Under the pieces are notes generated by a model, which was not told the DNA's origin, made no database searches, and was given only the letters and a program-made list of their open reading frames with translations. Positions 1 through 11,354 of a stretch of DNA of 64,000 bases are shown piece after piece (the first letter of the stretch is position 1; each line of letters starts with the position of its first letter). The translations under genes and the position numbers were made by a program. Origin of the DNA: Nymphaea colorata (Eukaryota > Streptophyta > Magnoliopsida > Nymphaeales > Nymphaeaceae); assembly GCF_008831285.2 (NCBI RefSeq), contig NC_045142.1:6147501-6211500 (forward strand), given 5' to 3'.

Positions 1-37
<37 letters not shown>

Positions 38-58
38 TATATCATATAATATATCATG
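1..58. repeat. (CA)n/(TA)n microsatellite at the window edge
   Basis: A CA dinucleotide run of about 32 bases grades into TA-rich sequence. It lies upstream of the first gene, in its 5' flank or a 5'UTR intron. Confidence 0.9.
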
Positions 59-123
59 TAATTCACTTGTTTCTGTTTTATCAAGTATTTTCCTAACCCT
101 AATTTGTGTTTGATTGAATAGAT

Positions 124-1088
124 ATGGAAGATGATGAGGTGACATCTGATCAAGGCAGGAAAAATGAGAACTTAGTGTGGACAGATAATCAAATTGATTA
201 TCTAGTTCAATGTCTATTAGAACAAGCACGAAATCCAGGAATGAAACTAAGAGGAGGAGGGTTTAAGGGAAGAGCAATGACAATTATTGAGAAGAAAATG
301 ATTGAAAAGTTTGGACCAGAATTCACAAAGGAAAAAATTAGAAATAAATTGAAATATGTGAAGCCAAATCTGTCAATTTGCAAGGAAATTCTCAATACTA
401 GCGGTTTTACTTGGGATCCTGTTAAGAGATGCATTGATGTTAGTGACAATGTTTGGAGGGATTACATTCAGGTAAATTGTGTTGTATGTTCCTGATTTCA
501 AAATAGTATTTTTATTGCTACTTTTTTTCTTATGTTAGCTTACATTGTCATTGTAATATTGTGCAGAGATATCCAGATAGAAAGAAATACAGAAATGCTG
601 AAAAATGGAGGCACTTCGAAGAGTTTCAAGAGATATATGGTGACTCTGACATCAATGGTGATTGTAAGGGTATTGTTAATCATGTGAATGGTACTGCTGG
701 ACTGCTATGTGATGCACTGGGAAGAGAATCATTCACTTCCATGTTCAATGCTGATAGTCCGATGCACACTCCAGCACATCACGGCCTTTCTTCTTCTAGT
801 GATGAAAGGCAAGGAAAAACTAAGCGACGAAAACACACAGACGAAGGAGAACATGTATTGAGTTCCATTGCTAATAACATGCAAACTCTTATAGAAAATT
901 CAAGATATTATCAGGTTGGTGCTTGTACAAAGATTTTGCGAAAGATGCGTACTACTGGAGAGATAGACATTGATCTTCATATGAAAGCTCTTGACTTGCT
1001 GGAAGACAAAGAGAAGACTGTGATATTTCTTAATCTAGAACCTGAGATGAGGGTGTCTTGGTTGATTCACAAAGTTTCTAAGGTCTAA
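124..1088 (+). CDS. MYB/SANT-like DNA-binding domain protein, two exons
   Basis: Exon 1 is 124-471 and exon 2 is 567-1088. The intron is CAG|GTAAAT ... TGTGCAG, phase 0, giving 289 aa. The N-terminal region (W19 to about residue 140) has the layout of the plant Myb/SANT-like (Myb_DNA-bind_3) family: WTDNQIDYLVQCLLEQ, a conserved F-K-G-R stretch, then the IRNKLKYVK helix and a tryptophan-rich end (WRDYIQRYPD, KWRHFEEF). This domain is shared by LIMYB-like proteins and by the MYB-like ORF of PIF/Harbinger transposons. A basic KTKRRKH motif at 200-206 looks like a nuclear localisation signal. The C-terminus is helical (MKALDLLEDKEK). The probable role is DNA binding in the nucleus. No DDE transposase is visible downstream; upstream lies outside the window. 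The reading frame is intact. The start follows a possible acceptor (GAATAG) just before ATG 124, so a 5'UTR intron is likely. Confidence 0.8.
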
Positions 1089-4000
1089 GAACAAAGAATA
1101 TTTGTATGTGAATCTTCTATAGTTAAGTGTTCTTCTACTAGTATGTGAATCTTATATATCATTTAGTTAGTTTATCTAATTCTCTTTATATGCATGCATG
1201 AGGAATTGGATGTGCTTCATTAACCATCATATATATTATATACTTTTCTATATATGTGTACTTCATAAAATTTTTGCACATAATAACTCATTTATTGATT
1301 ATTCACTTTTTTATATACCTGTTGATTTTTTTTTGCTCACTCGGGCACAATCAATAATGCATTTTTTTCTCAGAAATACATTAAACAGCTTGTATTGTAG
1401 TGGTAAAAGTCGACATGTTGATACAGTTTTATACCATGATTCTGGAAGAACATTTTTTGTTTGCTTTCATATTGATCCTCATATTTCTCATCCAAACTAT
1501 GTATAAAGGACTAATCATTGTAATTGTTGTCCATGCACAGACGTCAGTAAACAATTTGTTTATTAACCTTTTTACCACCTGCAAAGCAGCAAAACTGCTC
1601 TGACCTATAAATGTTCATGAAAACATTTTGACATGCTGAAGTCCCAGGAGAGAAACTAAAGGATTTAACGAGTGATCAAAGGAGAAAATGCTCAAGGACC
1701 ACTAACTTGTGCACGCACAAACACATGCACATGTCTATGAGTTTGACCACGGTGGCCCTATGTTATCATACTAGTATTTGCATGATTTTTCACAAATGTA
1801 TCCATTAAAAGAAAGATATTGTTCAAGATGATTTGTTTCTATTTTCATGTGTCAGTTGATTTTGGCATTTATTTTTCATGTTAATTTGCAAAATATTAAA
1901 ATTTGATGATGCAGTTGGGGTGATTAAACCAATTAATGCATCAAATAAATCATATTCAAGAATACAATTCCACCCGACACTTAATGCTTAAGTCGACTAA
2001 AGCAGAGAGTGTTCTTTTCTAGGACATGAAGACACAGGACCAGAATACACTTCTTCCCCAAATATGAGAGTTTGTTCGTGTGTGTTTGTGCATGAACAAA
2101 TGCATGTATATATGTGTTTAATTTATTAATATTGGTAGTTGCATGAACAACTAGGATGGGAAACTTTGCATGGCAGAAGGTTGCCCGGTTTTTCTTTTTG
2201 GTGGCCGGTCATCGGCCCTGAATTCCCAAGTTCTTGTTGGCATCATTTGCACTTTCCTCACATGCTTCTTTTTCAAGTAAGTCTGCTATCTGCCAACTTT
2301 TGACTACTTGCATCAGCTTGCCTCTATTTCAATATCAAACCTTTCAATTATCTTTGACTAGTTAAGCTGTTGGATGCTGTTTTTTTTTTGTGGAAAATAG
2401 CGTGTAATTTTTCAATTAGGCAAACTTTTTTTCTGCAATAGGGAAAGAATCTCAACTTGTTCTTACAAGGAGGTTCTCTTTGCAATGGTCAACCATGATA
2501 TTACCTTTGTCAGGTTTCTGCTTTTGAAGTATCTTTCAGCCATAGAGCTGTGTCCAGTCTCAGCATCGAATTTGTCATGGTTGGTTGTGTCTTGAAATGG
2601 GAACACAATTATGACTAATCTCTCATCCAGGAACATCTGCCTGGTCAAGCATTAAGATTAGTGGTGTAACAGCACACTGCCCTAAACTTTAGCCCTTATC
2701 TGAATTACGTTTTCCAGCTTTCTATTGCCCGGTGAGATTAAACACTTTCATGATCATATTCTTTTTGGGGGAAAAGGGGTGGGGGGTTTGGGTGGGGTTG
2801 GACCAAAAACCTTTGGCTTTAAGATCCATGCAGATGTCAGCAATGTCAACCGAAATTAGTGTCTTTTTATTCTGTGGTGTCTGTGATGCAACCTCATGTC
2901 CCACTGCAAAACTCTTTGATAGGAAAAAATATGCTCAACCTACAATACCCTTCTTCTGCCTTGACACTTACTTGTGGAGCTGGAAACTGAATCAACTTTA
3001 TGGAGCTGTTGCTGCTTAACTAGAAAAATGTTCAGATGTGTCAAACTTGCCAAATGTCTTGCCTTATTACATTGCTCATACCACCACACTTGTGTGCCCA
3101 ACATTGTCTCGTGATTGCTTCCTACATATCACTTCTACGTTCGCTACTCTCTCATACACCTCTTTTTCTCACTCATACTGCTTCCCCCATTTTTCCTAGT
3201 TGTTTGCCTTCCAAACAATTGTGGGACCCCTTGACTATTATTATCTGTATCTTTATCCTCTCTTTCTGTGACATATTTTTATTTTTATGTACCCTCAATT
3301 TCTTCTCCTCATCTACCACCATCCTTGAAAATATTTCTTTACATCTACCGGACCATGTCTGCTCATTTTCTACTCTTTTGACTTTGCTTGGTTTGTGGTT
3401 CTTCTTTCTTTAAACCTTTTCAGGTGCAACCAATCTATATCCACGATGACTACTCTACCACCCTTCTCAGGTGCAGCCAATCAATATCCAAGTTGACTAC
3501 TCTACAACATTTGATTTTCTGCCTTTTCACCTTCAAGGTCTTTTTTGCTCAGTCCAGCCTTGTCAACCCCTTTAATGCCATTTACCTTCTCGATCTGTCT
3601 TAAGTCAGCCCTGGGTGGCTCAATAGGGGTAGTTCTATCCAGCTTCAATGTTTTCCTAATGGATGGTTCAATCGAGGTTTTGGAATCAAAACTTGTGCTG
3701 TGGGTTCATGTATTTAAACTTTGGACAACTTGTGGAATATCAGGTTAGCTAGAATGCTTATTAGAGGGCTTCTGCGAGGACAATGTTGAACAAGCAGTTT
3801 TGTTGAGAAAAGTTGAGGTTCAGACCATTCAGGGCCGCATTTTGGTTGGAGATCTCAATGCATTTTTATATTGATGGATCATGTGAACTTGTTCTGCAGT
3901 TCATTGCTTTATCCATAGTCATTAATTCTTGATTTGCATTTAGCCATTTGGGTCATCACTTTTGTTGATCAAGCAAAATACTCCTTGTTTCTTTAAGCTG

Positions 4001-5195
4001 AATAAGGTTCTTTTATGTCTTATAGTCTCTTGTTTGCACCTCCCTTTTTTCCTTAACCGAGCCCAAAGCAATCTCCTATTATGGATCTTTGTTTAATTGC
4101 TGGCAGCCACACAACAGGTCCTCAACTTATCTTCTTTTTGAAGAACGGTGAACTTTTGAATATGATTAATGGGTCTTGTTCACTTCGTCTTGAACAAAAT
4201 AACTTAAAGGTAGGTGGGTTACTCATCCTATTCCTGAGCCTGACCATCCTGTGTCATACTATTAAGGAGCAGCCCATGGGGCTCTAAATACCTATTATAC
4301 TGGATCTATCAGCTTATTGGATGATGCTGATGCTAAGAACAGCTTCTGTTCGAATCTTCAGTAGTCTCATCAATGAGTGGCACTTAAGGAGATGTGATAA
4401 AATGGAGGCATCATACTACCCTCAACTAGCTGTCTTGGTGATGCCAACAAAAGATTCTTACGCATGTTAGGCAGTTTGGTCAATGACCAATTTTCTTCAA
4501 CATACAGTCAAGGGTTAATCTAGTCTCCTGAATTCTTTCATCAAGTTTTCAGCTTCAATTCCTTATGCAGGTGCATTGCAGTATTCAATTTTTTCAAGAG
4601 CTTCACAATGAGGACTTGGCTACCTTGGCAACTCCACGAGTCAAAAGTTCTTGGTGTTGTGCGACATCTATTCTATGATGGTTGCCCACCATATTTGTTT
4701 TGGTTTTCTTGGGGCTATCTCCTAAGTAGATCTCCATATCTTGTTCTAGGAGTTCTGTAAAAAAAATGAAGACTTTTAAAGTATTTCAGGACATTGCTGC
4801 TTGTTCCCACTCCAAAACAATGGGTCACCCAGTGATTGATGCTTCTATACCTATAGGGTCGGTGTCATTATTCCGAGCGTAATTGACACGTTCATGATTC
4901 ATCGTTGTCTAAGTTGTTTGCATAAGTACACACACGCTCACGCATTTATATATGGATGAATGAGTAGGACAGGCAATCTTGACATTTTTTTTCTCTCTTA
5001 AATCCACTGGATGAGCGTGATCTTCACGTTACAAACACATATAAAGATGACATTTTTAAAGTGTATAATTAAGATTATTAATCAATAATTGGAATTATTT
5101 TAACTTGTGAATCTTTACTTTAATTTCCATAGTTTGAGTTATGAAGAAACACATGTACGTAATAAGTTTTCTTTCTCAATGTAAAAATGTGACTA

Positions 5196-5198
<3 letters not shown>
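1089..5198. other. Intergenic, no recognisable gene
   Basis: AT-rich sequence with only short ORFs that resemble nothing I know. It includes a 47-bp tandem duplication at about 3421-3514, where two copies begin CAGGTGCA(A/G)CCAATC. The text at 4060-4700 might be a decayed retroelement, but no motif supports this. Confidence 0.6.
3421..3514 (+). repeat. Two-copy 47-bp tandem repeat
   Basis: The copies start at about 3421 and 3468 and share CCAATC(T/A)ATATCCA and GACTACTCTAC, with a few substitutions. Confidence 0.7.
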
Positions 5199-5235
<37 letters not shown>

Positions 5236-5272
5236 TATATGTGTGTGTGTGTTTGTGTGTGTGTGTGTGGGT
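5199..5272. repeat. Compound (CT)n(TA)n(TG)n microsatellite
   Basis: Runs of CT, then TA, then TG sit directly next to each other over about 70 bp. Confidence 0.9.
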
Positions 5273-5934
5273 GGGTATCTCAAAGATCCCGTAAACCTCG
5301 TTTAAATTATGCGATGCTGACAACAAGAGCGCATGAAAGTGATCTTGAGAAACACTTATGGGTCTTAGTTTCCAACTCCAGCCATGGAGCACCGAGAGGA
5401 GGACATTTTGTTCTTGAAGCAGGCGCTCTCTAGCAATGAAACCACCTCCTAGAATTTGACGGTAGATGTTTTGTTCCACCAGTCCACGAGGATTTGGAGA
5501 TGGATCAGTTGGCACGAACAAAAGGCTTTACCGGGGAACACTTTCTGCAACCTGCAACCTTTCAAGAGACTTGTATTTGATGAACAGATCAGGATTTATC
5601 TGACCCCGGCCCTAAGCAAAACCGATGCAATTTGGGTCGCCATGGGAAAATAAAATCTAGTTATGTATTCAGGTCCTACATCTCGTGGGTAAACAAGTAC
5701 TTGACCAATCTGATTCCGATCCAAGTTCTTATGAGAACTATGTTTTTTGTATGGGAACCCTAAGTTCAGTAAGTACGAACCAGTTGATTTGTTTTGCATT
5801 TTTCAACTGATTTGCTGCATGATTTTTCGTTTGAAATAATCAAAATTTGAGTTCTTCACTGGGGTTAATTGGATCTAGATTTGAACCACCCGATTTCTTT
5901 GAGGGTCTGATCCGAATGACCATCTAATGTTAAC

Positions 5935-6235
5935 CTCAGGAGCCGTTCGCCAACAGTAAGATGCAATTCCTGTCCTATGAATTTTCCCATGAACACTATC
6001 ACATACTATTTTATGAATTTGCCTATTTTTTGGGGCAAATTCATGAGACAGGAGTAGTGTTTTATTGTTGCCAAATGACAACAGTAACAAAATTGTTACT
6101 GTTCAGTGAATCTATTCGAGAAAATTCATAAAATACTATGTTAAATTATTTTATTAATCTAGCCCATTTTTTGAGACAAATTTATAAAACAGTAACAATA
6201 TGTAACTAATATGTAATTGTTGCCAAATAACCCCT
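5935..6235. mobile_element. MITE-like element (GGCAACAGTA family)
   Basis: The ends are imperfect inverted repeats: GTTCGCCAACAGTAA on the left and TTGTTGCCAAATAAC on the right. The interior repeats phrases such as AAATTCATGA and ACAGTAACA in both orientations. Similar internal phrases recur at about 30440-30615, 38090-38270, 44521-44690 and 47815-47935, as expected of a dispersed family. No transposase ORF is present and no target duplication could be confirmed. Confidence 0.5.
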
Positions 6236-8000
6236 TAATTTACATTTATTACAGACCGCTTGCTACCGGTTATATATTTTCCTTATACCAGTATATCGTA
6301 CATATGAAATCTTGATGTATCAAAAAGTGGATAGGTTACAATTAGATAATTTGAAGACCCTTTCTTCCTTCCCTTTCCTTTTTTTTTTTTTGGAATGAGA
6401 ATGTGGAATTAATGCACGATATAAGGGTTAGATTTCTCTTTTTAATTTATAGTTTTTTAGATCATAAGTTTATGAGGAGCGCCAGAGGTCCAAAGGCTAT
6501 GGTGATAGCTTACTGTGCACTAAGCAAACATAGATGCATTCAGTAAAAAAAAAAATTTGTGGGTCTGATTGTTATAAGTAATTACCGCAGGAAAAGTGAA
6601 AAAAAAAAACATGTGTAAAATAATTTACAATATTTTAAATTGTGCTAAAAGGGAAAAATAAAAATGTGCAAACCTGTATCAGCGCTGTATCGGCAGGTTG
6701 GATGCGGAATGACATTAATAGCACGGCTTTAGGTCTACGTCTTGGTTATTTACAACTGTTTTTCCCACCTCCCTACTCAAAACTTTTTCTAATTCATCAA
6801 ACACGTATCATTTTAGGGTGAGGTGAAATTTCTTCTCTTCCACACTTTACCAAGAGAACTTTTCTCCAGTAAAATTGCACCTCCAAATAAAGATATGCAA
6901 TCTAACGCTACCTAAATGATAACTAATTACAAAGCAAGGGCTGTATGAACCGAGAAAGGGCTCAGGCATGGCCATTTTCAGTTAGCAACTAAAAAGCTTA
7001 AAAGTTGGTTTTTGAAAGTCAAGTTTTGGAAAACTTGATTAAAAACTCAGTTTTGTAAACTTGGTTTGGATGTTTAGATGACAAGTGAGAAACTTGGTTT
7101 AAATGCAAAAATTAATCTTACCTGAAAAACATGATGAGAAGCAGTTTTTTCATGCTTTCATGCAAAAAACAGGTTTAATGTCATCCAAACACTCTTTAAA
7201 TTCTGTTTTAAGGCAAAACCAAATTTTGTCTCTCAAAATCTGATTTTAGATTGTCATCTGAGACTGAACTCCCCTTAAACCCTTAAGTTTGAAGGCATGT
7301 TAAACTTTGTAGTGTTTTTATTTCTAATCTTTTAAGCATGTTTTTGAAAGTTTTCCAAGAAAAAAGGAAAACACTTACGAAGTGGGAGCCGGATGGGCGT
7401 CGCGGCCTCATTTTTTTGACCGTTTGTTTGATTTTTCGAGTCCAACGGAAAGAAGTTCTGCATATGGCATGTAAGTTGCATATTACTCCAAATACAACTT
7501 ACGAAACCGTCTGACTCCAAGAAACACCCTTCGGAGAAACTTTGAGATGAACGAAGAAGAACTTTTAAACCAACGCAGAATATTTCAAGGCTTGCAAATT
7601 TACAATCATAGTGGTTTTTTATAAATGATCTGTGTAACTCAACTTGGACTCCGACCAAGACTATAACCTAGACGAAAAATACCAACAAAACCAGAAACCA
7701 TTTCATGTTTGATTAGCACCAGTAGCAGAAACTGAGTTGCACGAACAGGTAGACATTAATCCCATGTTTCCTGACAGACAAGAAAGACAAATTCACAAAC
7801 AAATGGCCCCAGGACGCGCACTTCATGAGATGGATATCAAGAAGGTATTATGGAGCCAGAGAGTGAGAGACGTTGTTACCTGGAGTAGGAAGGCAGAGCA
7901 GACGGTCGATTCTCAAGACCCTTTTTTTGAAACCCTCAAGATGCAGAGCCCAGAAAATGCACATCCATAAAAATACCCTGCTTCTGCTGTCCTTCAACGG
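6236..8000. other. Intergenic, nothing recognised
   Basis: Low-complexity AT-rich sequence. ORFs at 7332-7658 (minus) and 7737-7970 (plus) have no family resemblance that I can see. Confidence 0.5.
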
Positions 8001-8199
8001 GTGAAGCTTGCAGACTTCTTGCCATGCTCTTGTGAAGCCATTTCATCTACAGTCAGAAAATGCCACAACGTTCCCTCGTCATCAGCAATCGCCCATACCG
8101 TCGGCTGCACCCATCACTCTTGTTCAGCGATACCATCTGCTGATCACGCCCAAAACTTAGCAATACCTGCAGCTGTTGGGTAAAACCAACTCCAGCTTC

Positions 8200-10027
8200 T
8201 GACTGTTGAGAAAAACCAACTCAAGCAACGGCTGCCCATCACCCCAAAACCAGGTTTTGGGTTAAAAAATCTTCCCCGCCTTTTTCCAGGAGAAGACGAC
8301 CCAGTCTTGAAGGTACGGTGCTCTGTCTCGTTGTTTCTGTTATTGCTAGATTTACGTTTTTGTTACCGGAGGATGGATTAGGCTCTCTCTTTGTTTTTCT
8401 TGTATTTTCGTCGGGTTTTTTTGCTTATAATAGATGCTTAGTTGTTTCCGGGGATTTGCAGTGGCGTTTCGCTCTTCTAATAATGCTGTTTAGCTCTGTA
8501 CCCATGTTTTTTAGGTTGAAAATTAGGTTTTGGGTTTCCTTGTCTTGTCTCTTGTTTTAATTTTTGGGGTTTTCGTCTACACTGGGTCGATATTGTGAAT
8601 GGACTACCTATGCAGTCTTTTGGGTTTCTTTATATGTATGCTGTCATACTTGGCTTCCCACCCTCTGCTTCCCCGCCTGGGATTTGGTTGTCTGCAGCAT
8701 CTCTCTATCTTTTTCTTTCTGAATAGGTCAGAGTTTCATTCTCTTTCCATTTTCTATCCTTTTTTGATTTTTCCCTTGGGGGTTCGGGTGCAGTGGATGA
8801 AAAGGAGGACGAGCCTGACACCCCGAGGTTGGTAACTAGCAACATAGGACTTTTTTTTTTCCTGGTTGCTTATATCTTTTCTTTCGTTTTTGTCCAGATT
8901 TTTGCATGATCTGGATCTGGTTGTTTCGTTCCCTGCGATTCTTTCTGTTTTGAGCGTATAAAAAAATGCAGCAACTAGTGGGAAAATTGCTTGTTATTAA
9001 GAAGCTTAATGCATAAAATTCGTAAAGTCAGACTAGTGGAAGGAATACGGAGAAAAGGGACAGGAAATCGAAGAAGCCAGACTGTAACTGCCTTGTTTCA
9101 ACCTTGGAATTGTCTTCATGATTCTTGAAGATATAGGGGTTAGGATTATTAATTCCATAGTTTTGGTTGTAGTTTGTGTTTCCTCATGCTTCCGTAATTC
9201 AATCATATTCTTCACAAACTGACCAAGCTAAGGGAATGTTGTAGGAAATAACGGTGGTTTATAAAGTAGATGGAACTATTCCTTTTTCCCCCTCCCTAGG
9301 ACTTTCAAGCAAAATAGTTTGACTGGATGACTACCATGTCCTTAATCACTCAATCAACACTTGAAGAATCAGACGTAATCAGTGGCTATTGGCAGTATGA
9401 TATTCGGAAGGCACCATTATTTCCGTGCATCTGAACATAGATTATTTCGTATTAAGCATAGCATTGGGTATAATAATGTCTACAATCATATTATAACTCC
9501 ATCCACATGCTGCTGGTGTTTGTCAGTATTTTATGATGCCATGCAGACACTCGAATTTTGTTACCACTTAGTTGTCTTTGATATGTTGCTATGTCAGCCA
9601 TGGATATTTCTGGATATTACTGGTGATAAGTAGCACAGGCATGATGTCAATGTCCGTATTAGGTCATGGCATACTGTTATAGACAACAAGGTATGAATGT
9701 GAAATCCAAACGTCTAGCTTTCACCACCATGTGCACTGATGCTGCAAGTGACATGGCTGCCTCAGGGTTGAGAATATTATTGCAAAATATTTGCACGTTC
9801 TCTCTTGGTCAGCCAATAATTTGGTCATAGAATTGGAAGTGTAAACGTAAACTAGTCTTGGCTGGTCAATTGATGCAGTTTATTCACTTGATTTTGGTTA
9901 ATAGTGCCTACATTCCTGCCTTTGATACTTAGCTTGTAGTTTCCCTTGTTTCTGTTCAAACTTTATGCAGCTATCTTAATAGAGTGACTTTTTCTGACAA
10001 ATTTGCTATTGGATGTGAAGGTGGTGT
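8200..10027 (+). other. Probable 5'UTR exon and 5'UTR intron of the securin-like gene
   Basis: A possible donor (TTGAAG|GTACGG, about 8312) follows a C-rich stretch. After about 1.65 kb of T-rich, intron-like sequence there is an acceptor (TTTATGCAG, ending 9970) and then 60-70 nt to the ATG. This is inferred from splice consensus and T-richness only. No second protein-coding gene was recognised here. Confidence 0.35.
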
Positions 10028-10036
10028 ATGACAAAA

Positions 10037-11354
10037 ATGGCCTCATATGTGCCAGTTGCAATTCAAGATGAAAATTTGCACATACATAAAGGTATCCTGC
10101 TTCTCTTTAAGTTTTTTCTTTGTTTCAGTTCTTGATAGCGTGTTGGTAAAAGAGGTATTCTGCCTTGGCAGCATGGTTTTAACAATTTATGTCTCATGCT
10201 TGTCCTTTCTTTGTTGTTTGACATACCGATAATGCCTGATTATATCTCAGACTTTGATTTGGCTATGCGTATGCAATATAAGGCTAATGTTTAATTGTTC
10301 ATTTTAAAGTCACTCTTGTTTGTAATCTTTTATTCCAGGTCTGACTAGTACTTTAGGTTCACCAAAAGAACTTCAGGCATGGTTTGGATGGAAAGCATAT
10401 ATGACTTTAAGTTCACTAAGTTTTTGCCACGTCCAGGAAAGGCTGTTGCTGGGGGCAAAAGTGACGTGCGTGATGTTCAGAAGAAAGGACTTAAATCTCG
10501 AAAAGCTTTGGCAGATCTTTCAAAGCCTGGAAAGACATCTTTCACAGGTCCAAAAGTTCCTGCCTTGAAGCAAAAGTCTGCTGTGCCAGTTAAGAACAGC
10601 AACGGTGCCCCAAAGAATGGTCAACTTACTGAAGAAGAGATAAAGCAATGCAATGAATGGGCCAAGGAAGGGATTGAGCACATCCATTTTTCAGGGAGTG
10701 ACATGCATAAATTTGAAAAGGAAACGAGAGAATGCAGTAAGCGCTTTGTCAAAATGTCCTTTTTCTTTTTATCCTTGGAATTGGATAAGTATTTTTTTCC
10801 CACCTTCTCTACTTTTTTAAAATTGTACATATGTATGTCTGTGTGGTGTGGTGTTCTTGGGCGCATGACAAAGATGTCGAGAGAGAAGTGAACGAAATCA
10901 TGACTGGCTTCCACAACTGGATTCAAATATCCCACGTGCAGATAAGCTTAGGTCAGATGGAGGTACAGTGTTAATACCTGGATTAGAGTTTCTTTTTGCA
11001 AATAGCTTAGTTGAAGTTTTATATTTGAGGAACATGTTTTCCAGTTCATTGAATAATGTTTTAACTGCAGCAGGATGTTGAAAGATATGACAAAGACAAC
11101 TTGGAGTTTGAGCAAACACCTGAGCGTTTATGGTCCCCAAGAGAACAGCCAGAACATGACGTTTCATCATTTTTGAGAGGTTTATGCATGTGCGTGTGTG
11201 TGTCTTATGTGTTTTACGTGCTGTAGAGTGTAGTCTACTCACTGGCTGTGTAATTGCAGGTGATGAAGATCCAAGCAATTCTTTCATGGATGACAAGCAG
11301 TACTGCATACCAGAGTTCAAGTTAAAGAGGCAATATGAAGTAGAAACTGCATGA
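10037..11354 (+). CDS. PATRONUS/RSS1-like securin (separase inhibitor), five coding exons
   Basis: Exons are 10037-10091, 10437-10736, 10874-10962, 11071-11179 and 11260-11354. All have GT-AG borders and the phases fit, giving 215 aa. The N-terminus carries a DEN-box (QDENLHIHK, DEN at 11-13) followed by a D-box (RKAL, 40-43). A conserved acidic/aromatic block (LTEEEIKQCNEWAKEGIEHI, 82-101) and an FEQTPERLWSP block (161-171) follow. This order matches the plant PATRONUS/RSS1 family, which protects centromeric cohesion as a securin and is destroyed by APC/C through those degrons. A second in-frame ATG lies 9 nt upstream (10028). An alternative in-frame acceptor (CTTCAG|GCATGG, about 10377) would lengthen exon 2. 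The 5'UTR probably contains an intron: donor GAAG|GTACGG near 8312 and acceptor TATGCAG at 9970. Exon 4 (10874-10962) is the least certain exon. Confidence 0.8.

Noticed and set aside
4060-4760. Decayed Copia gag-like gene
   Set aside because: No conserved motif, zinc knuckle or linked pol could be found; the resemblance is too weak.
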